Assembly (NCBI GenBank): GCA_016219285.1
Contig: JACRNJ010000010.1
Coordinates: 1 to 36,088 of the forward strand
From: Deltaproteobacteria bacterium
GTDB taxonomy: Bacteria > Desulfobacterota > GWC2-55-46 > UBA9637
Direction: 5' to 3'
Length of the DNA: 36,088 bases
Shown here: positions 32,988 through 36,088 of the stretch, piece after piece
How positions within the stretch are numbered: position 1 is the first letter of the stretch
Layout: the number at the start of each line of letters is the position of its first letter
Program-made: the position numbers and the translations under genes
The notes under the pieces: model-generated
Told to the model about the DNA's origin: nothing
The model's database searches: none
What the model saw: only the letters and a program-made list of their open reading frames with translations

Positions 32988-34132
32988 AGTCAAGGGTCAG
33001 GAGTCATGAGCCTGCCCCTGCAGGCAGTAAGCAGGGGGCAGGAGTAAAACAAAGTAAAACACTTAAGGAGTTGGCCTGCCTTGTTGATGGGGAAGTTTCT
33101 GGAGATGGGAATATAGTTATCACTGGTGTAGCAGGAATAGACAATGCAAAACAAGGCGAAATAACTTTTATTGCTAATCCTAAATATGCTGCTTGGATTT
33201 CAAACACCAGGGCTTCCGCAATTATTCTTTCACCTGATATAAAAGCGCATGATGGCCTGTCTGCCGCGGAACAGGCAGGTAAAAATTTTCTTTATGTGAA
33301 AAACCCATACCTTGCCTTCGCAAAGATATTGGCTGTTTTTAATCCATCGCCAATCCCATACATAGGCATCCATCCTCATGCGCATATTCATCATACTGCT
33401 GAAATAGGCTCAGATATTTCTATCTATCCGCATGTATATATAGATAAAGATGCCAATATAGGCGACAGAGTTACATTATACCCTGGTGTTTATATCGGCA
33501 GAGACGCAAGCATAGGCGATGACACTGTATTGTATTCAAATGTATCTGTTAGAGAAGGGTGTTTTATAGGAAAGAGGGTTATAATTCATTGCAATTCTGT
33601 GGTAGGCAGCGATGGCTTTGGTTTTGCAAAGGATGGGGTAAGATACCACAAGATACCGCAGACGGGTATTGTCAAAATTGGAGATGATGTAGAGATTGGA
33701 GCCTGTGTTGCCATTGACAGGGCAACGTTTGGCCAAACAGCGATAGGCAGAGGGAGTAAGATAGATAATCTTGTTCAGATAGCCCATAATGTTGAGATTG
33801 GAGAAGATTCTGTAATTGTTGCCCAGGTAGGTATTGCAGGGAGCACAAAAATAGGAAATAGAGTAACACTGGCCGGTCAGGTTGGCGTTGCAGATCATAT
33901 GGAAATAGGCGATGATGTGATTATTGGTTCGCAATCAGGTGTTACTCATGATATCCCATCCAAACAGGTCTTTTCAGGCATGCCAGCCATACCACACAGA
34001 GAGTGGCTGAAATCGGCAAACATCTTTGCTAAACTTCCTGATATAAGGAAGATGCTATTGGAATTGGAGAAGAGGGTGGAGGAGTTAGAGGAAGGTCGGA
34101 AGCCAGAAGACAGAAGTCAGAAATCAGAATAG
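32984..34132 (+). CDS. lpxD: UDP-3-O-acylglucosamine N-acyltransferase LpxD
   Basis: 382 residues; family members are about 340. The first 25 residues ([17 protein letters not shown]...) come from repeats, including a GC-rich hairpin element at 33010-33042. The last 12 ([12 protein letters not shown]) come from GTCAGAA heptads. Between them are the N-terminal UDP-binding domain ([18 protein letters not shown] onward), the left-handed beta-helix hexapeptides, GSDGFGFA and the catalytic His in IAHNVEIG. It adds the second 3-hydroxyacyl chain in lipid A synthesis. Confidence 0.95.
   Translation: MKSRVRSHEPAPAGSKQGAGVKQSKTLKELACLVDGEVSGDGNIVITGVAGIDNAKQGEITFIANPKYAAWISNTRASAIILSPDIKAHDGLSAAEQAGKNFLYVKNPYLAFAKILAVFNPSPIPYIGIHPHAHIHHTAEIGSDISIYPHVYIDKDANIGDRVTLYPGVYIGRDASIGDDTVLYSNVSVREGCFIGKRVIIHCNSVVGSDGFGFAKDGVRYHKIPQTGIVKIGDDVEIGACVAIDRATFGQTAIGRGSKIDNLVQIAHNVEIGEDSVIVAQVGIAGSTKIGNRVTLAGQVGVADHMEIGDDVIIGSQSGVTHDIPSKQVFSGMPAIPHREWLKSANIFAKLPDIRKMLLELEKRVEELEEGRKPEDRSQKSE
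33010..33042. repeat. GC-rich element with alternative stems in lpxD
   Basis: gcctgc/gcaggc (33010-33015 with 33020-33025) competes with cccctgc/gcagggg (33015-33021 with 33031-33037) and with cctgcccc/ggggcagg. It is the counterpart of 5459-5486, with a paired C-G to T-A change. Confidence 0.65.
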
Positions 34133-34194
34133 GAAACATCATCTCACGTTGGTACTTATTCTGAATTCAGAATTCTGTATTCTGGCTTCTATAA
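34096..34194. repeat. Heptad inverted pair at the lpxD stop
   Basis: The left arm (ggaagccagaag and GTCAGAA units, 34096-34130) contains the lpxD stop codon. The right arm (ttctgaattcag to tctggcttct, about 34157-34190) is its inverse. Together they can form a long hairpin across the 3' end of lpxD. Confidence 0.7.
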
Positions 34195-34206
34195 AAAGGA
34201 GATACC

Positions 34207-34635
34207 ATGATTGACATAAATGAAATTTTAACAATTCTGCCGCATCGCTATCCATTTCTACTTGTAGACAGAGTTGTGGAGTTCGATGCAGGGAGAAAGG
34301 CCAAGGGCATTAAAAATGTGACAATCAATGAGCCTTTTTTTCAAGGACATTTCCCTGGCCATCCAATAATGCCTGGTGTTTTGATAATAGAGGCGATGGC
34401 GCAGGTTGGCGGCATACTTGCATTCAAGTCTCAAAATGTAACTAATAAGGCAGTTTATTTTATGGGGATAGATAAGGCAAAATTTCGCAAGCCAGTGTTG
34501 CCAGGGGACAGGCTGGAGCTTGTCATGGAGGTAACAAAGCAAAGGGGCGCTATCTGGGTGTTTAAAGGAGAGGCCTTTGTTGACGGCAAACTTGTCAGCG
34601 AAGCAGAACTTATGGCTACGATAGTGGACAAATAA
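34207..34635 (+). CDS. fabZ: 3-hydroxyacyl-ACP dehydratase FabZ
   Basis: 142 residues, standard length. [11 protein letters not shown] and the hot-dog core [20 protein letters not shown] carry the catalytic His and Glu. It dehydrates hydroxyacyl-ACP in fatty acid elongation and competes with LpxA/LpxD for the same substrate, which explains the gene order. AAAGGAGA precedes the ATG. Confidence 0.97.
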   Translation: MIDINEILTILPHRYPFLLVDRVVEFDAGRKAKGIKNVTINEPFFQGHFPGHPIMPGVLIIEAMAQVGGILAFKSQNVTNKAVYFMGIDKAKFRKPVLPGDRLELVMEVTKQRGAIWVFKGEAFVDGKLVSEAELMATIVDK

Positions 34636-34636
34636 A

Positions 34637-34742
34637 TTAAAATTCCTAATTTCTAATTCCTAATTTCTCATAAAATGTCAAATGACAAAATCTAATTTTA
34701 TTATGGTGGTATTAGAAATTAGACATTAGGATTTAGATATTA
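34637..34742. repeat. Heptad inverted pair between fabZ and lpxA
   Basis: CTAATTT/CTAATTC units (about 34650-34669) pair with inverse agaaatt/agacatt/aggattt units (about 34712-34737). A small tgtcaaatgaca palindrome lies in the loop. Same layout as 28798-28926. Confidence 0.7.
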
Positions 34743-34770
34743 ATTCTCATATGAAAGAGAGAAACAAATA

Positions 34771-35607
34771 ATGCAGATAAAGACAAAAACCGGCAAAAAC
34801 TTAATCCATCCTACTGCCATAATTCATTCCGGCGCTGAGATTGCTGAAGATGTTGAGATAGGGCCCTATTCGGTTATAGGCAGCGATGTAACTATAGGCA
34901 AGGGGACAATTGTATATCCTCATGTTGTAATTGACGGCTGGACAAGCATAGGGCATGGCTGCAAAATATATCAATTTGCATCTATAGGCGCGCCGCCTCA
35001 GGATATTACATATAAAGGGGAAAAAACAGAAGTCATTATTGGTGACAACAATGTGATAAGAGAATTTGTTACCATCCACAGGGCTACTACCAAGGCTGAT
35101 AGAAAAACCGTCATAGGGAATAATAATATGCTTCTTGCCTATGTGCATATTGCACATGATTGTAAGATAGGCAGCAATGTGATTATGGCAAATGCCGCTA
35201 CTTTGGCAGGTCATGTTATCATTGAAAATTATGCGTATATCGGCGGTCTGGTGGCTGTCCATCAATTTGCAAGGGTCGGCGCATATACAATCATAGGCGG
35301 CGCATCGGCAGTTACACATGATATCCCTCCATATGTTATGGCCGTTGGCAACAGGGCTAAATTATACGGCCTTAATAAAATAGGGCTGAGAAGACATGGA
35401 TTTTCAAGAGAGGATATGGAGAGTCTGAAAAAGGCATACAATATCCTTTTTAGGAGCAGTTTTACTCTCAAAGATGCTGTAAATAAAGTGGAAAGTGAGA
35501 TGGGGCATTCAACCCGCCTTGCACACCTTATAGAGTTTATCAAGACATCCAAACGTGGTATTACACGAGAGAAGGGGAGAAGGGCGGAATACGATGAAGA
35601 AGATTAA
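34771..35607 (+). CDS. lpxA: UDP-N-acetylglucosamine acyltransferase LpxA
   Basis: 278 residues, a little longer than usual because of a charged tail. Left-handed beta-helix hexapeptides begin at IHPTAIIHSGAEI. The catalytic His lies in LLAYVHIAHDCKIG. The C-terminal helical domain contains GLRRHGFSREDM. It catalyses the first step of lipid A synthesis. The start has only a weak GAGAG upstream. The next gene begins 14 bases before its stop. Confidence 0.97.
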   Translation: MQIKTKTGKNLIHPTAIIHSGAEIAEDVEIGPYSVIGSDVTIGKGTIVYPHVVIDGWTSIGHGCKIYQFASIGAPPQDITYKGEKTEVIIGDNNVIREFVTIHRATTKADRKTVIGNNNMLLAYVHIAHDCKIGSNVIMANAATLAGHVIIENYAYIGGLVAVHQFARVGAYTIIGGASAVTHDIPPYVMAVGNRAKLYGLNKIGLRRHGFSREDMESLKKAYNILFRSSFTLKDAVNKVESEMGHSTRLAHLIEFIKTSKRGITREKGRRAEYDEED

Positions 35608-36088
35608 GGCTGCCGTTATAGGTGTTGGGCATCTTGGTAAATTTCATGCAGAAAAGTATGCGAGCCTTGCTAACGTAGAACTGATTGCTGTTGTTGATAC
35701 TGATAAAAAGCGCGCCCAAGAAGCCGCATCAAATTTTAAAACCAATGCATTTTATTCACACCAGGATATCCTTTCAAGAGAAAAGGTGGATGCTGTAAGC
35801 ATCGTTGTTCCAACCTATCTTCATTATCAAATTGCAAAAGATTTCATTGCGCAAGGAGTAGATATACTTTTAGAAAAACCTATAACTAATACCATTGAGG
35901 AGGCAGATGAGCTTATAAGAGAGGCTGGAAACAGGAAGATTATCTTGCAGGTCGGCCATCTTGAAAGGTTTAATGCGGCAGTTATTGCTGCCGAAGACGT
36001 AGTGAGCAGCCCTTTATTTATAGAATGTCACAGGCTTTCTCCATTTCCCAACAGAGGAGCAGATGTAGATGTGATTCTTGATGTAATG
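35594..36088 (+). CDS. Gfo/Idh/MocA-type oxidoreductase, N-terminal part
   Basis: 165 codons from ATG 35594, running off the window. The Rossmann motif is GVGHLGKFHA (residues 10-19), with acidic VVDTD at the end of strand 2 and the substrate-site motif EKPI in LLEKPITNT. It overlaps lpxA by 14 bases. Genes of this family next to lpxA and lpxB are known in deltaproteobacteria. A sugar-nucleotide oxidation role linked to lipid A is plausible but unproved here. Confidence 0.9.
   Translation, partial: MKKIKAAVIGVGHLGKFHAEKYASLANVELIAVVDTDKKRAQEAASNFKTNAFYSHQDILSREKVDAVSIVVPTYLHYQIAKDFIAQGVDILLEKPITNTIEEADELIREAGNRKIILQVGHLERFNAAVIAAEDVVSSPLFIECHRLSPFPNRGADVDVILDVM

Overview
The window comes from a Gram-negative (diderm) bacterium. 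It carries lipid A genes (lpxD, lpxA), the Lol and Bam systems, a Skp-like chaperone and a complete type IV pilus block. The order pilB-pilT-pilC-pilS-pilR-pilA followed by an ABC ATPase/permease pair is the arrangement known from Myxococcus (pilGHI) and Geobacter. The order lysS-lolC-lolD-bamA-skp-lpxD-fabZ-lpxA-Gfo/Idh is also familiar from Geobacter-like genomes. A deltaproteobacterium-like lineage or a related uncultured diderm phylum is therefore the best guess. No rRNA or tRNA gene was seen to settle it.

Layout. (1) 424-6536 (+): a periplasmic redox/copper cluster. It holds a cupredoxin, a two-domain multicopper oxidase, a strong terminator, a hemerythrin lacking one usual iron ligand, and four thioredoxin-like proteins. 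A second, degenerate two-domain cupredoxin with a His-rich insert lies among the thioredoxin genes. From the hemerythrin to the last thioredoxin the genes overlap by 1-17 bases, so this is one translationally coupled operon. I do not recognise it as a described system. (2) 6759-10245 (-): moaA and a class A penicillin-binding protein. (3) 10516-12777 (+): a PAP2 phosphatase fused to an ArnT-like glycosyltransferase, bracketed by inverted copies of a ~124-bp structured repeat. (4) 13071-25792 (+): the type IV pilus locus. It includes a sigma-54 promoter before pilA, a broken ABC ATPase copy, an MntA/HepT-type toxin-antitoxin pair and a PilH/PilI-like transporter. (5) 25941-36088 (+): lysS, lipoprotein export, outer-membrane assembly and lipid A genes, ending inside a Gfo/Idh oxidoreductase.

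The most unusual feature is a set of 7-bp tandem repeat families that occupy many gene junctions. Examples are GTCAGAA/ATCAGAA, TACTGCT, CTCTTGC, ACGAATT/ACGATTT, GCAAATT and CTAATTT. They usually form inverted pairs. Because 7 is not a multiple of 3, each such array encodes the same 7-residue cycle in all three frames of a strand. In five exported proteins the charged and hydrophobic parts of the signal peptide are written in these repeats. In others they form tails or linkers. Several repeat-adjacent genes have no visible Shine-Dalgarno sequence. A second repeat is a 74-76-nt cloverleaf-like element in three copies, with compensatory base changes between copies.
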